In this document: positions 30,476-39,167 of the stretch, piece after piece | Numbering within the stretch: the stretch's first letter is position 1 | Layout of the letters: each line of letters opens with the position of its first letter | Assembly: GCF_913054395.1 (NCBI RefSeq) | Contig: NZ_CAJXIP010000007.1 | Location: 1-50,997, forward strand | Direction of reading: 5' to 3' | Origin: an uncultured Roseovarius sp. | GTDB lineage: Bacteria > Pseudomonadota > Alphaproteobacteria > Rhodobacterales > Rhodobacteraceae | DNA length: 50,997 bases | Position numbers and translations under genes: made by a program | The notes under the pieces: model-generated | The model's database searches: none | What the model saw: only the letters and a program-made list of their open reading frames with translations | What the model was told of the DNA's origin: nothing

Positions 30476-32089
30476 TCAGGCCTCGATCTCCTCGTCATCA
30501 GCGGCGTCTTCACCCGTCTCAGGCCCGAGTTCTTCGGGATCGACCCAACCCAGCATGATCCGGGCAGTCATCACCATATTTTGCGCCTCTTCCAGCGAGA
30601 CGTCAAATTTCTCCAACACGCCCTCGTCCTTGACACGCTCGCCATTGACCGTGGTCCAGCCGCCGGCCAGTTCCCAGTCGGCGCAGGTTGCGAAATCTTC
30701 AAGCGACTTCACGTCATCTTCGGCCAGCGCCTCAACCATCTGGGGTGTGAGACCCTCAAATTCAATAAGGCTGTCCTCGGCGCCAAGCTCGCGCGCTTTT
30801 TCAAGGGCCGCCTTGGCCTGGGCTTCGATCACATCGCGGGCGCGGGCCTGCAACTCACTGGCGGTGTCTTCGTCAACGCCGTCGATCACCAAGAGTTCGT
30901 CAAGATCCACATAGGCGACCTCTTCGAGATTGGTGAAGCCCTCGGAAACCAGAAGCTGGGCAAAGAACTCGTCCAGATCGAGGTTTTCCATGAACAGGCC
31001 GGTGCGCTCTTCGAATTCCTTCTGACGACGCTCGCTGTCCTGGGCCTCGGTCATGATGTCGATATCAAGCCCGGTCAACTGGCTTGCCAGACGCACGTTT
31101 TGACCACGACGCCCGATCGCCAACGAAAGCTGTTCTTCGGGCACCACAACTTCGATGCGCTCGGCCTCTTCGTCAAGAACCACCTTGGTGACTTCGGCGG
31201 GCTGCAATGCGTTCACAAGGAAGGTCGGCTGGTCTTCATTCCACGGAATGATGTCGATTTTTTCGCCCTGAAGCTCATTCACAACGGCCTGTACACGGCT
31301 GCCGCGCATACCGACACAGGCACCCACTGGATCAATCGAGCCGTCATAGGAAATCACGGCGATCTTGGCGCGGCTGCCCGGATCACGGGCAACGGCCTTG
31401 ATCTCGATGATGCCGTCATAGATTTCCGGCACTTCCATCTTGAACAGTTCCGCCATGAATTGCGGGTCTGTGCGGCTCAGGAAAATCTGCGGCCCGCGCT
31501 GTTCGCGGCGCACATCCTTGATGTAGCAACGGATACGGTCGTTGGGGCGATAGGCCTCGCGGCCGATCTTTTCGTTGCGACGCAGGATCGCCTCGCCACG
31601 GCCCACATCGACGATGACATTGCCGTATTCTTCACGCTTGACCTGACCGTTGATGATCGTGCCGATGCGGTCCTTGAATTCCTCGTACTGGCGATCACGC
31701 TCGGCTTCGCGCACCTTTTGCAGGATCACCTGCTTGGCGCTCTGCGCGGCGATGCGGCCCATTTCAACCGGCGGAACCTCTTCGACAAAGGTATCGCCGA
31801 CCTTCGGGTCATCCATATACTGCTTGGCCTGTTCGACGGTCATTTCCGCCTGATAGTTCTCAACCGCGTCATCTTCGACGACGGTGCGCACACGGGTAAA
31901 GGTGGCGCGACCGGTCTTGCGGTCGATCGAGACGCGAATGTCCATCTCGCTGCCGTAGCGGCTCTTGGCGGCGCGCGACAGGGATTCTTCCATCGCCTCG
32001 ACCACCAGTTCGGGGTCGATCATCTTTTCGCGGGCCACGGCCTCGGCGGTTTGCAACAGCTCAAGCTGGTTGGCAGAGGTGATTGCCAT
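30476..32089 (-). CDS. nusA: Transcription termination/antitermination factor NusA
   Basis: Binds RNA polymerase and nascent RNA, and controls pausing, termination and rRNA antitermination. It has 537 aa from the ATG at 32089 (MAITSANQLELLQ). Domains in order: the N-terminal polymerase-binding region, an S1 domain (about 135-200), KH1 and KH2 (about 205-345, with VGACVGMRGSRVQAV and AIGRRGQNVRLA), and two C-terminal helix-hairpin-helix acidic repeats. Starts 4 bp after rimP ends. Confidence 0.98.
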   Translation of the reverse strand: MAITSANQLELLQTAEAVAREKMIDPELVVEAMEESLSRAAKSRYGSEMDIRVSIDRKTGRATFTRVRTVVEDDAVENYQAEMTVEQAKQYMDDPKVGDTFVEEVPPVEMGRIAAQSAKQVILQKVREAERDRQYEEFKDRIGTIINGQVKREEYGNVIVDVGRGEAILRRNEKIGREAYRPNDRIRCYIKDVRREQRGPQIFLSRTDPQFMAELFKMEVPEIYDGIIEIKAVARDPGSRAKIAVISYDGSIDPVGACVGMRGSRVQAVVNELQGEKIDIIPWNEDQPTFLVNALQPAEVTKVVLDEEAERIEVVVPEEQLSLAIGRRGQNVRLASQLTGLDIDIMTEAQDSERRQKEFEERTGLFMENLDLDEFFAQLLVSEGFTNLEEVAYVDLDELLVIDGVDEDTASELQARARDVIEAQAKAALEKARELGAEDSLIEFEGLTPQMVEALAEDDVKSLEDFATCADWELAGGWTTVNGERVKDEGVLEKFDVSLEEAQNMVMTARIMLGWVDPEELGPETGEDAADDEEIEA

Positions 32090-32093
32090 GGTC

Positions 32094-32675
32094 TTAGTCC
32101 TCCTCAGAACCGGTATCAGTTTCGGTTTCGATCTCGTCAAATTCGTCTTCGTCGATCACGCCAGCCGCCTTGCGTTGGCGCAGCATTTCCTTGATCAGCT
32201 CATCCGTCAGCACCAGCTTGGCATCGGCCAGCCAGTCGAACTCAAGCCCGATGGTGCCTTCGTCGAGGTTGATCAGAATCTCGTTGTCTTCGACGCCCGC
32301 AAGCACGCCCTTGAAGCGTTTGCGCCCGTCGATCATCTCGGATGTCTCGATCTTGGCCTCATAGCCCTCGAACATCTCGAAATCCTTGAGCCGGGTCAGC
32401 GGCCGGTCGATACCGGGGCTCGACACTTCAAGGGTATATTGGTCGGTGATCGGGTCCTCGACATCCAGAACCGCGCTCACGGCGGTGCTGATCCTGGCAC
32501 AATCATCCACTTCGATGCCACCCTCGGGGCGCTCTGCCATGATCTGAAGCGTGTGGGTCTTGCCGCCCATAAGGCGCACGCGCACAAGCTCGTAACCCAG
32601 ATCCTCGATCACGGGGGTGATGATCTCCGCCATCCGGCGGTCAATCGCAGCTTTGGCAATCAGGTCGTTTGTCAT
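32094..32675 (-). CDS. rimP: Ribosome maturation factor RimP
   Basis: Needed for maturation of the 30S subunit. It has 193 aa from the ATG at 32675 ([12 protein letters not shown]). The family pattern is clear: [41 protein letters not shown]. An acidic tail follows. First gene of the rimP-nusA-ylxR-infB operon. The open frame runs further upstream, but that extension crosses a terminator-like hairpin and a promoter and is not coding. Confidence 0.96.
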   Translation of the reverse strand: MTNDLIAKAAIDRRMAEIITPVIEDLGYELVRVRLMGGKTHTLQIMAERPEGGIEVDDCARISTAVSAVLDVEDPITDQYTLEVSSPGIDRPLTRLKDFEMFEGYEAKIETSEMIDGRKRFKGVLAGVEDNEILINLDEGTIGLEFDWLADAKLVLTDELIKEMLRQRKAAGVIDEDEFDEIETETDTGSEED

Positions 32676-32685
32676 ATCGTCCAAG

Positions 32686-32711
32686 CACAAAAAAACGGGC
32701 GCGCGGCCCGT
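32686..32711 (-). terminator. Terminator-like hairpin in the rimP leader (possible attenuator)
   Basis: On the minus strand ACGGGC (32711-32706) pairs with GCCCGT (32700-32695) across a 5-nt loop and runs into a T-tract ending about 10 nt before the rimP start. It lies downstream of the predicted rimP promoter, so it could attenuate the operon. It might instead terminate the upstream peptidase gene. Confidence 0.65.
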
Positions 32712-32766
32712 CGAAATCAATCCGGTGGGCTTTCGGAGTGGACCCGAGAGCGCCGCTGTTGAAAGC

Positions 32767-32795
32767 CATATACGCCCCTTGCCCTGAGTCTGCAA
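32767..32795 (-). promoter_or_regulatory. Probable promoter of rimP-nusA-ylxR-infB
   Basis: On the minus strand TTGCAG (32795-32790), a 17-bp spacer, then TATATG (32772-32767). Transcription would begin near 32760, giving a leader of about 85 nt before rimP. The same architecture precedes dnaK and rpsT. Confidence 0.65.
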
Positions 32796-32812
32796 GTCCC
32801 GCGTTAAAAGAT

Positions 32813-33853
32813 TCACGCCTGGCCAAATTGCGCCTGCCAGCACGGCAGGACATCGCCCGGCGCAGGGTTGGCGGCATGGATCGCACGGGCGATCGCACGC
32901 GCCATGGCGCAGGCCGCCGCATGCCCCAGCAAAAGCGTCTCGGCAATCGGATCGTCCAGTGCGCGCGCGCCCGTCGAGGCGGCAAAGACAAGGTCGCCAT
33001 CCATCGGTGTGTGCGACGGCACAAGCGCGCGCGCGAACCCGTCATGCGCGGCGGTGGCAAGGCGGGTGCATTGCGCCTGGCTCAGGGCGGCATCGGTGGC
33101 CACGATGCCGATGGTGGTATTGGCGTGCTGCGACAGCTTGGTCGGTGGAAGCGCCGCACCGTCATGGCGCACGGGGGGGCCAAGACCGCCGAATTCATCG
33201 TCGATCTCGAACGGCGCCGCCCAGAAATGCGGCCCCTCGCCCACCGTGGCCGAGCCAAGCGCATTGACCGCCACAAGCGCGCCCACCACGGCCCCCGATG
33301 GCAACACAGCCGAGGCCGAGCCAAGCCCGCCTTTCAGCGTCGCCGTAGTCGCGCCTGTGCCCGCCCCGAAACTGCCGATTTCAAATCGCCCGGCAGCATT
33401 GCCAAGCGCCTCTGCCCCAAGCGCCTTATAGGGGTTTTCGGCCCAATCCTTGGCCCCGCCATTGAGCAGGTCAAACAGGATCGCCCCCGGCACGATCGGC
33501 ACGCGGATATCCCCCACGGCAAAGCCGCGCCCCTGCGCACGCAAGCCATCCGCCACACCCGACGCCGCATCAAGCCCAAAGGCCGACCCGCCGGACAGGA
33601 CAAGTGCATCGACCTGCTCGACCGTCTTGTCGGGGGCCAAAAGGTCGGTCTCGCGGGTACCGGGGGCACCGCCCATCACATGCACCCCGGCGGTAAACGG
33701 CACATCGCCCAGCAACACCGTGGCCCCGGTCCTGATCCGGGCATCTTCTGCATTGCCGACACGCAGCCCCGGCACATCGGTGATGAGGTTAAGCATACCG
33801 GGACGCATCACGGCGCCAGCCTCTGAATTTCCAGCGCCGTTCACTCTGCTCAT
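32813..33853 (-). CDS. P1 family (S58, DmpA/NylC-like) self-cleaving peptidase
   Basis: 346 aa from the ATG at 33853, which has a GGAGAG ribosome site at good spacing. Members cleave themselves to expose an N-terminal Ser/Thr nucleophile and act as aminopeptidases or amide hydrolases. Visible family features: [27 protein letters not shown], and the likely cleavage site at N245/T246 in [13 protein letters not shown], followed by [15 protein letters not shown]. It is divergent from the creatinase gene. The natural substrate is unknown; 6-aminohexanoate-oligomer hydrolase and beta-peptidyl aminopeptidases belong to this family. No signal peptide is seen. Confidence 0.85.
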   Translation of the reverse strand: MSRVNGAGNSEAGAVMRPGMLNLITDVPGLRVGNAEDARIRTGATVLLGDVPFTAGVHVMGGAPGTRETDLLAPDKTVEQVDALVLSGGSAFGLDAASGVADGLRAQGRGFAVGDIRVPIVPGAILFDLLNGGAKDWAENPYKALGAEALGNAAGRFEIGSFGAGTGATTATLKGGLGSASAVLPSGAVVGALVAVNALGSATVGEGPHFWAAPFEIDDEFGGLGPPVRHDGAALPPTKLSQHANTTIGIVATDAALSQAQCTRLATAAHDGFARALVPSHTPMDGDLVFAASTGARALDDPIAETLLLGHAAACAMARAIARAIHAANPAPGDVLPCWQAQFGQA

Positions 33854-34031
33854 GGCCACTCTCCATTTTACGTCCGAGCCTAGCGGGAATTGTCTTGATT
33901 ATGAACCTGATTCAGCCGAAGAGAGGTTTGTGCAGGGCGATGGCGTCGCCCCCCCCCATATCCGGGGACAAGCACCGCACAATCCAAACCGTCCTGAACG
34001 CCGGGACCTTTCTTTGAGTAGGAGGGTCAAA

Positions 34032-35240
34032 ATGACTTCACGTCCTGAATTTTATCGGTTCCACAACGGCGAAAAGGCACCCCTGCCATTTGCCCACTTT
34101 GAATACGAGGCCCGGCTTGCGGGCCTGCGCGCCATCATGGCCGAGACCGGCGCGGGCGCCGTTGTCTTCACCTCGATGCATAATATCGCCTATTACTCGG
34201 GTTTTCTCTATTGCGCCTTCGGTCGGCCCTATGGCCTTGTCGTGACCGAAACCGACTGCGTCACGATCTCGGCGGGCATTGACGCAGGCCAGCCCTGGCG
34301 TCGCTGTTTTTGCGACAACATCACCTATACCGACTGGCAACGCGACAACTTCTGGCGCGCCGTGGAGTCTGTTGCGGGCGAAGGCAAGGTTGTCGGCTAT
34401 GAGGGCGATCACCTTACCCTGATGCAGCGCGACAAGCTTGAGGATTTCCTCAAGCCTGTGACCATGGTTGATCTGGCCGCCGCCACCATGCGCCAGCGGA
34501 TGCGAAAATCCGCCGCCGAGATCGCCCTGATCCGGCAATGCACCCAGGTGGCCGATGTGGGCGGCTATGCGATCCGCGACGCCGTGCGCGAAGGCACCCG
34601 CGAAATTGATGTCGCCATGGCAGGCCGCGACGCGATGGAAATCGAAATTGCGAAACGCTTTCCGGATGCCGAGTACCGCGATAGCTGGGTCTGGTTCCAG
34701 TCGGGTCTCAACACCGATGGCGCGCATAATCCGGTCACCGCCCGCAAGCTTGAGCGTGGCGATATCCTTAGCCTGAACGCCTTTCCGATGATTTCAGCCT
34801 ATTACGTGGCGCTGGAACGCACCATGTTCGTGGGCGAAGTCGACGACGCCAGCCTTAGGATCTGGCAGGCGAACATCGCGGCGCATGAATATGGCATGTC
34901 CCTGCTCAAGCCCGGCGTAAGCTGTGCCGAGGTGACACACAAGATCAACACGTTCTTTGAAGAGCGTGACCTCCTGCAATACCGGACCTTTGGCTATGGC
35001 CATTCCTTCGGTATCCTCAGCCATTATTATGGCCGCGAGGCGGGGCTTGAGCTGCGCGAGGATATCGACACGGTGTTGGAACCGGGCATGGTGATCTCGA
35101 TGGAGCCGATGCTGACGCTTGGCGCCGATCAACCCGGTGCCGGCGGCTATCGCGAACATGATATCCTGGTGATCACCGAGGACGGCAATGACAACATCAC
35201 CGGCTATCCCTATGGGCCGGATTTCAACGTCGTCGGCTAA
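34032..35240 (+). CDS. Creatinase (creatine amidinohydrolase)
   Basis: Hydrolyses creatine to sarcosine and urea. The protein has 402 aa, almost exactly the length of Pseudomonas putida creatinase (403), and shares long segments with it as I recall, such as WFQSGLNTDGAHNPVT and LQYRTFGYGHSFG. Residues known for creatinase fall at the same numbers: catalytic H232, creatine-binding E262, R335 and E358, and H376. The fold is the M24 'pita-bread' fold, but it lacks the metal-ligand set of aminopeptidases. The start ATG has GGAGGG 5 bp upstream. The sarcosine oxidase operon 3.4 kb downstream would use its product, which strengthens the call. DMSP lyase DddP belongs to the same superfamily but is longer and differs in sequence. 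Confidence 0.88.
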   Translation: MTSRPEFYRFHNGEKAPLPFAHFEYEARLAGLRAIMAETGAGAVVFTSMHNIAYYSGFLYCAFGRPYGLVVTETDCVTISAGIDAGQPWRRCFCDNITYTDWQRDNFWRAVESVAGEGKVVGYEGDHLTLMQRDKLEDFLKPVTMVDLAAATMRQRMRKSAAEIALIRQCTQVADVGGYAIRDAVREGTREIDVAMAGRDAMEIEIAKRFPDAEYRDSWVWFQSGLNTDGAHNPVTARKLERGDILSLNAFPMISAYYVALERTMFVGEVDDASLRIWQANIAAHEYGMSLLKPGVSCAEVTHKINTFFEERDLLQYRTFGYGHSFGILSHYYGREAGLELREDIDTVLEPGMVISMEPMLTLGADQPGAGGYREHDILVITEDGNDNITGYPYGPDFNVVG

Positions 35241-35246
35241 AACATT

Positions 35247-35273
35247 GGGGTGCGCGTCATCGCGCGCCCCTTT
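35247..35273. terminator. Terminator after the creatinase gene
   Basis: GGGGTGCGCG pairs with CGCGCGCCCC (one G-U pair) around TCAT, then TTTA. It begins 6 bp after the stop. The U-run is short, so strength is uncertain. Confidence 0.7.
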
Positions 35274-35383
35274 ACCGCCGCCTGATCAGGCGTGGCGGCC
35301 CGATCCCTGTCGATCCGGGATTTGGGCAACCGCCAAAGCGGCGCCCAACGGCAAGATCGAAGGGCGGACGTGCGGTATCACCT

Positions 35384-36457
35384 CTACCGCGACAACCCGC
35401 CATGCAGCGTCGGCACGTCCAGCGCCGCAAACCCGTAATGCCGCAACCACCGCAGATCGGAATCAAAGAACGCGCGCAAATCCGGGATGCCGTATTTCAG
35501 CATCGCGATCCGGTCGATCCCCATGCCAAAGGCAAAGCCCTGCCATTCATTGGGGTCGATATTGCCGGCCTGCAAGACCTTCGGATGCACCATCCCGCTT
35601 CCGAGAATCTCAAGCCAGTCGTCGCCCTCGCCCACCTTGAGAGTGCCACCCTCCCAGGAACAGCGGATATCGACCTCGGCCGAGGGTTCGGTGAACGGGA
35701 AATGCGAGGCGCGAAAGCGCAACTCGACATCATCGACCTCGAAGAACGCCTTCACGAACTCTTCCAGCACCCATTTGAGGTTGGCCATGCTGATGTCCTT
35801 GTCGATCGCCAGACCCTCGATCTGATGAAACATCGGCGTGTGGGTCTGGTCATAATCGGCGCGATAGACACGGCCCGGCGCGATCACCCGCAAAGGCGCG
35901 CCCTGATCCTGCATCGTGCGGATCTGAACCGGGCTTGTATGGGTGCGCAGCACATGCGGCGGGCGATCATCACCGGGCGCACGATGGGTGTAAAACGTAT
36001 CCATCTCGGCGCGCGCCGGATGATGGCCGGGAATATTCAGCGCGTCGAAATTGAACCAGTCGCTTTCAATCTGCGGCCCCTCGGCCACGGCAAACCCCAT
36101 ATCGGCAAAAATCGCCGTCACCTCTTCGGTCACCTGGCTGACGGGGTGAATCGTCCCCACCCGGCGGTGGCGCGCCGGAAGCGTGACATCCATCCATTCG
36201 GCGCGCAGACGCTCATCAAGCGCGGCATCGGCCAGGCCCTGCTTCTTGGCGGCCAGTGCGCTGTTGATTTCATCCTTGAGGGCATTAAGCTTGGGTCCGG
36301 CCACTTGCCGTTCCTCGGCGCTCATCTTGCCAAGCTCTCGCATCTGAAGGCTGATCTCGCCCTTCTTGCCCACGGCCTGCACGCGCAGGTCCTCAAGCGC
36401 GGCCTCATCGGCGGCATTGGCAATCAGGCTGATATATTTGTCTCTGAGATCATCCAT
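35384..36457 (-). CDS. pheS: Phenylalanyl-tRNA synthetase alpha subunit
   Basis: Catalytic subunit of the (alpha-beta)2 enzyme that charges tRNA-Phe. It has 357 aa from the ATG at 36457. An N-terminal coiled coil (about 1-85) for tRNA contact is followed by the class II core with motif 2 ([21 protein letters not shown]) and motif 3 ([13 protein letters not shown]). The partner pheT is not adjacent on either side: creatinase lies downstream in the opposite orientation and a desaturase gene upstream. Confidence 0.97.
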   Translation of the reverse strand: MDDLRDKYISLIANAADEAALEDLRVQAVGKKGEISLQMRELGKMSAEERQVAGPKLNALKDEINSALAAKKQGLADAALDERLRAEWMDVTLPARHRRVGTIHPVSQVTEEVTAIFADMGFAVAEGPQIESDWFNFDALNIPGHHPARAEMDTFYTHRAPGDDRPPHVLRTHTSPVQIRTMQDQGAPLRVIAPGRVYRADYDQTHTPMFHQIEGLAIDKDISMANLKWVLEEFVKAFFEVDDVELRFRASHFPFTEPSAEVDIRCSWEGGTLKVGEGDDWLEILGSGMVHPKVLQAGNIDPNEWQGFAFGMGIDRIAMLKYGIPDLRAFFDSDLRWLRHYGFAALDVPTLHGGLSR

Positions 36458-36508
36458 CGGTCTTATCCAAATACTGCGGGTCAAGCGCGGGTTACCCCGG
36501 CTGCGCCT

Positions 36509-37396
36509 TTAGCGCAAGTGACTGGCATAATCGGCGGTGAATTCGCCATAGCCATGCGCGGTCACCTTCAGGTGCTCCCGCATCTGCTCGTGCAGCACGG
36601 GAAGCTTGTGAAACGGCACCTGCGGCAGGGCGTGATGCTCGACATGATAGGGCATGTTCCAGGCCAGGAACCGGACAATCCTGTTGGTATAGGTGGTGCG
36701 GGTATTTTCAAACATATCGGCCACAAAGGCACAACGGCCATGCTCTGCCAACAGATACAGCCGCAAAAACGGCTGCCCAAGCAGGCACGGCAGAAGCCAG
36801 ACCCAAAACAAAAGCGGCGTGACCAGAAGACCAAGCCCCGCCAGCCCGTAAAATACCAGCATGACACGCGCTTCCCGCCGCACCCGGCGATACGCACGCG
36901 CGGGCACATAGCCGCCCGGATCACGCCCCATCGCATTGCCGACAACCTGCCGGATCATGCTTGCCCAAAAGGGTAACCCCGAAACATGGATCACATAAGC
37001 CGCGCACGTCTCAGGCCTGGCCCCGGACAAAAGCTCGGGGTCCTTGCCAGGAATATTGGTGAACCGATGATGCGCCAGGTGAAAATAGCGAAACCACTCG
37101 AACGGCAAAATTAGCAAAAGCCCCGCAATCCGCCCTACCCATTCGTTCAATCGCTCCGACCGAAACGGCGTCTTATGGGTGGCCTCATGCTCCAGCGTGA
37201 ACAGAAAGCAAATCGCTATTCCCTGCCCGACAAGCGCGAGCGGCCAAAGAAACCAGCCCTGCGCGATCCATATCCCGAAGACCAGCACAAGCGCCACATG
37301 CCCCGCCAGATGGCACAGCCCGGCCGCATTTTCCCTCTCCATCAGCGCCGCACGCATGTCCCGCGGCAACCCTGAAATAAACCCCTTGTGATCCAT
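36509..37396 (-). CDS. Membrane fatty acid desaturase / hydroxylase-type diiron enzyme
   Basis: 295 aa with four or more hydrophobic segments. The three histidine boxes of membrane diiron oxygenases are present: HEATH (LEHEATHKTPF), HLAHHRF, and HVEHH (YHVEHHALPQVP). Substrate class cannot be fixed from sequence; it could act on acyl lipids or on small amines or carotenoid-like compounds. It lies 51 bp upstream of pheS in the same direction and may share its transcript, though no functional link is obvious. Confidence 0.82.
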   Translation of the reverse strand: MDHKGFISGLPRDMRAALMERENAAGLCHLAGHVALVLVFGIWIAQGWFLWPLALVGQGIAICFLFTLEHEATHKTPFRSERLNEWVGRIAGLLLILPFEWFRYFHLAHHRFTNIPGKDPELLSGARPETCAAYVIHVSGLPFWASMIRQVVGNAMGRDPGGYVPARAYRRVRREARVMLVFYGLAGLGLLVTPLLFWVWLLPCLLGQPFLRLYLLAEHGRCAFVADMFENTRTTYTNRIVRFLAWNMPYHVEHHALPQVPFHKLPVLHEQMREHLKVTAHGYGEFTADYASHLR

Positions 37397-37499
37397 GCAA
37401 AAAGCCTACGCAAAATCCGGGCCACAGGCCATAGCCCGGCTTCTTCTTGGGCCAAATACTCATTCCGACCGCAAGGCCCCGTGCCCGGCCGACTTTCCA

Positions 37500-37548
37500 G
37501 CCCCTTTGAGGGTGCGGGGCGGGCGGGTGGGAGCGCCCTCAAAGGGGC
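37500..37548. repeat. Large inverted repeat between the desaturase and regulator genes
   Basis: GCCCCTTTGAGGGTGC (37500-37515) is matched by GCGCCCTCAAAGGGGC (37533-37548), 15 of 16 positions complementary with one G-U, around a 17-nt G-rich loop. No U-tract follows on either strand, so it is not a classical intrinsic terminator. It could be a Rho-related 3' stem, a mobile palindromic repeat or an mRNA-stabilising structure. Confidence 0.6.
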
Positions 37549-37562
37549 AGGCCCCGCCGCGC

Positions 37563-38555
37563 TCAGGCCGGTTGCAATGCACCAAAGGCCTGTCGCCGCA
37601 CGGCTTCCGGGGCTTCACCGTATTTCTGGACAAACCATTTCTTCATCAACGAGACATTGGAAAAGCCGCAGGCCACCGATACCTCGTTCATCGGCATCGC
37701 TGTCTGCGTCAACAACCGGCGCGCCCGGTCAAGCCGCAGGTCGCGATAGACATTCAACGGCGTCTGGCGCAACAAATCGCCAAATCCCCGTTCAAGCTTG
37801 CGGGCGCTGACCCCAAGCAGGTCGGCGATCTGCCCCACGCTCAGAGTATCCTCGAGATGCTCAAGCATGATCTGAAGCGCGCCATTCAGCGTGGCATCCC
37901 CCTGCGCAAGCCGGTGATAGCGCAGGTGCTCGCTTGCCGGCGCCTCACGGCCCGGCTCGCTCAGCCCCAAATACCGCGCCAGGCTGGTACGGGTGAATTC
38001 GCCATCGCGTGCCCCGACAAGCTCGACCATCATCTGCACGGCAGCGGCGGGACTGATGGCGCTGCTCAGCGCCTTGTGATGACAGGTGGTCTGATCGCTG
38101 AATTCGATCCGGCGGCTTGTTTCCTGCACGCCGGGGCGGAAATCGGGATGTACCGCAAGCTGACGCGCGCCAAGAACTCCGGCAGCAAGCGGCACAAACA
38201 CCGCCGAGCCGACAAGGCAAACCCGCGCCGCATTGCGGATCGCGCGGCGCAGGGCGACAATATCCTCCTGCACCGGTCGCCATGCCAACTCGATCCCGCC
38301 CACAAGCACCAGGGTCTGATCCGGGCCACAGCCTTCGATCCCGGCAAGCCCGCCGACACCGCAGACATGATCCCAGGTATAGCTTTCGCGCCCCAAAAGC
38401 CGGTTCGCCGAGCGCAGCACGTCGATACAGGCCTCGGCGGCAAAGGCCATGGCCGGGCCTTGCGACACGAACAGGAAATCGCCCGACAGGCTGCGCCGTG
38501 AATGTAGCGCCGCTCCAGCGTTGGACCGTTCAGAAGTGAGGGCATCAAGATACAT
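37563..38555 (-). CDS. GlxA-family transcription regulator (GATase1-like plus AraC HTH)
   Basis: 330 aa. The N-terminal two-thirds is a class I glutamine-amidotransferase-like sensor domain (from about residue 25, FLFVSQGPAMAFAAEACIDVLRSANRL). The C-terminal 100 residues hold two AraC-type helix-turn-helix motifs (VGQIADLLGVSARKLERGF and MNEVSVACGFSNVSLMKKWF). Known relatives respond to betaine, dimethylglycine, sarcosine or carnitine. Its gene follows soxG by 44 bp in the same direction and is probably the last gene of the sox operon, so control of sarcosine use is a reasonable inference. Ribosome site AAAGGA. Confidence 0.88.
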   Translation of the reverse strand: MYLDALTSERSNAGAALHSRRSLSGDFLFVSQGPAMAFAAEACIDVLRSANRLLGRESYTWDHVCGVGGLAGIEGCGPDQTLVLVGGIELAWRPVQEDIVALRRAIRNAARVCLVGSAVFVPLAAGVLGARQLAVHPDFRPGVQETSRRIEFSDQTTCHHKALSSAISPAAAVQMMVELVGARDGEFTRTSLARYLGLSEPGREAPASEHLRYHRLAQGDATLNGALQIMLEHLEDTLSVGQIADLLGVSARKLERGFGDLLRQTPLNVYRDLRLDRARRLLTQTAMPMNEVSVACGFSNVSLMKKWFVQKYGEAPEAVRRQAFGALQPA

Positions 38556-38600
38556 GGTGATTGTCCTTTCCTGTCGTGCCGTCGGCTTGGCGGATAAAAC

Positions 38601-39167
38601 TCAGGTTATATTGGCCAGCGAGGTTTCAATCGCATGCAGGAACGAACCTGCGGATGAGCTGCCTGAAAGCAGGCGGTAACTGTCGTCACCGGTGCGGATG
38701 ATCAGCGTACCCAGATGCTCCATCATCGTGCGCGCACTATCCCCGATCGCAAAGACATCGGGATGCAGGTCAATCGGGCAAATCCGCTCCAGCGCGCGGC
38801 GTGCACTCGGCCCCGAAAGATCAAGCGCCACCCAGACGTCGGTCTGATCGGTGGTATAGGCGGCCCCCTTAAGGCGCGCGGCCACGACCCGTTCGGCATC
38901 AGGCGTCGGATGCACAAAGATCACAAAGGCAAGATCGCTACCCAGACGCACAAGTCGGCTGTCATCCTTTGCCAGGCTGGATTTTCCGACCTCGGGCAAG
39001 GCCACGCCATAGGCCGCCCTGATCGCCTTCCCGGCGGGTTTTTCCTCGCCCAGTGGCAGGGCGACCGACACGATCGCAAGATCGGCGGGCGCCATAAGGC
39101 GGGTGCCCGCGACAGAGATATCGGTGCCCGCAAGCGGGGCGGCGGATGTAAGGGTATACTCAGGCAC
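38601..39167 (-). CDS. soxG: Sarcosine oxidase gamma subunit
   Basis: Fourth subunit of heterotetrameric sarcosine oxidase; it resembles the GcvT fold and helps assemble the complex. It has 188 aa from a GTG at 39167 that overlaps the soxA stop by 8 bp and has AGGAG upstream; the frame could begin at a TTG at 39191. Features: SVALPLGEEKPA, FVHPTPDAERVVAARL, VWVALDLSGPSARRALERICPIDLHP and the near-terminal SSSAGSFLHAIE. Confidence 0.88.
   Translation of the reverse strand: MPEYTLTSAAPLAGTDISVAGTRLMAPADLAIVSVALPLGEEKPAGKAIRAAYGVALPEVGKSSLAKDDSRLVRLGSDLAFVIFVHPTPDAERVVAARLKGAAYTTDQTDVWVALDLSGPSARRALERICPIDLHPDVFAIGDSARTMMEHLGTLIIRTGDDSYRLLSGSSSAGSFLHAIETSLANIT

Noticed and set aside
32641-32769. 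A 42-codon leader-peptide frame upstream of and overlapping rimP
   Set aside because: Its ATG lies inside the -10 box of the predicted rimP promoter, so it would not be on that transcript, and it has no ribosome site.
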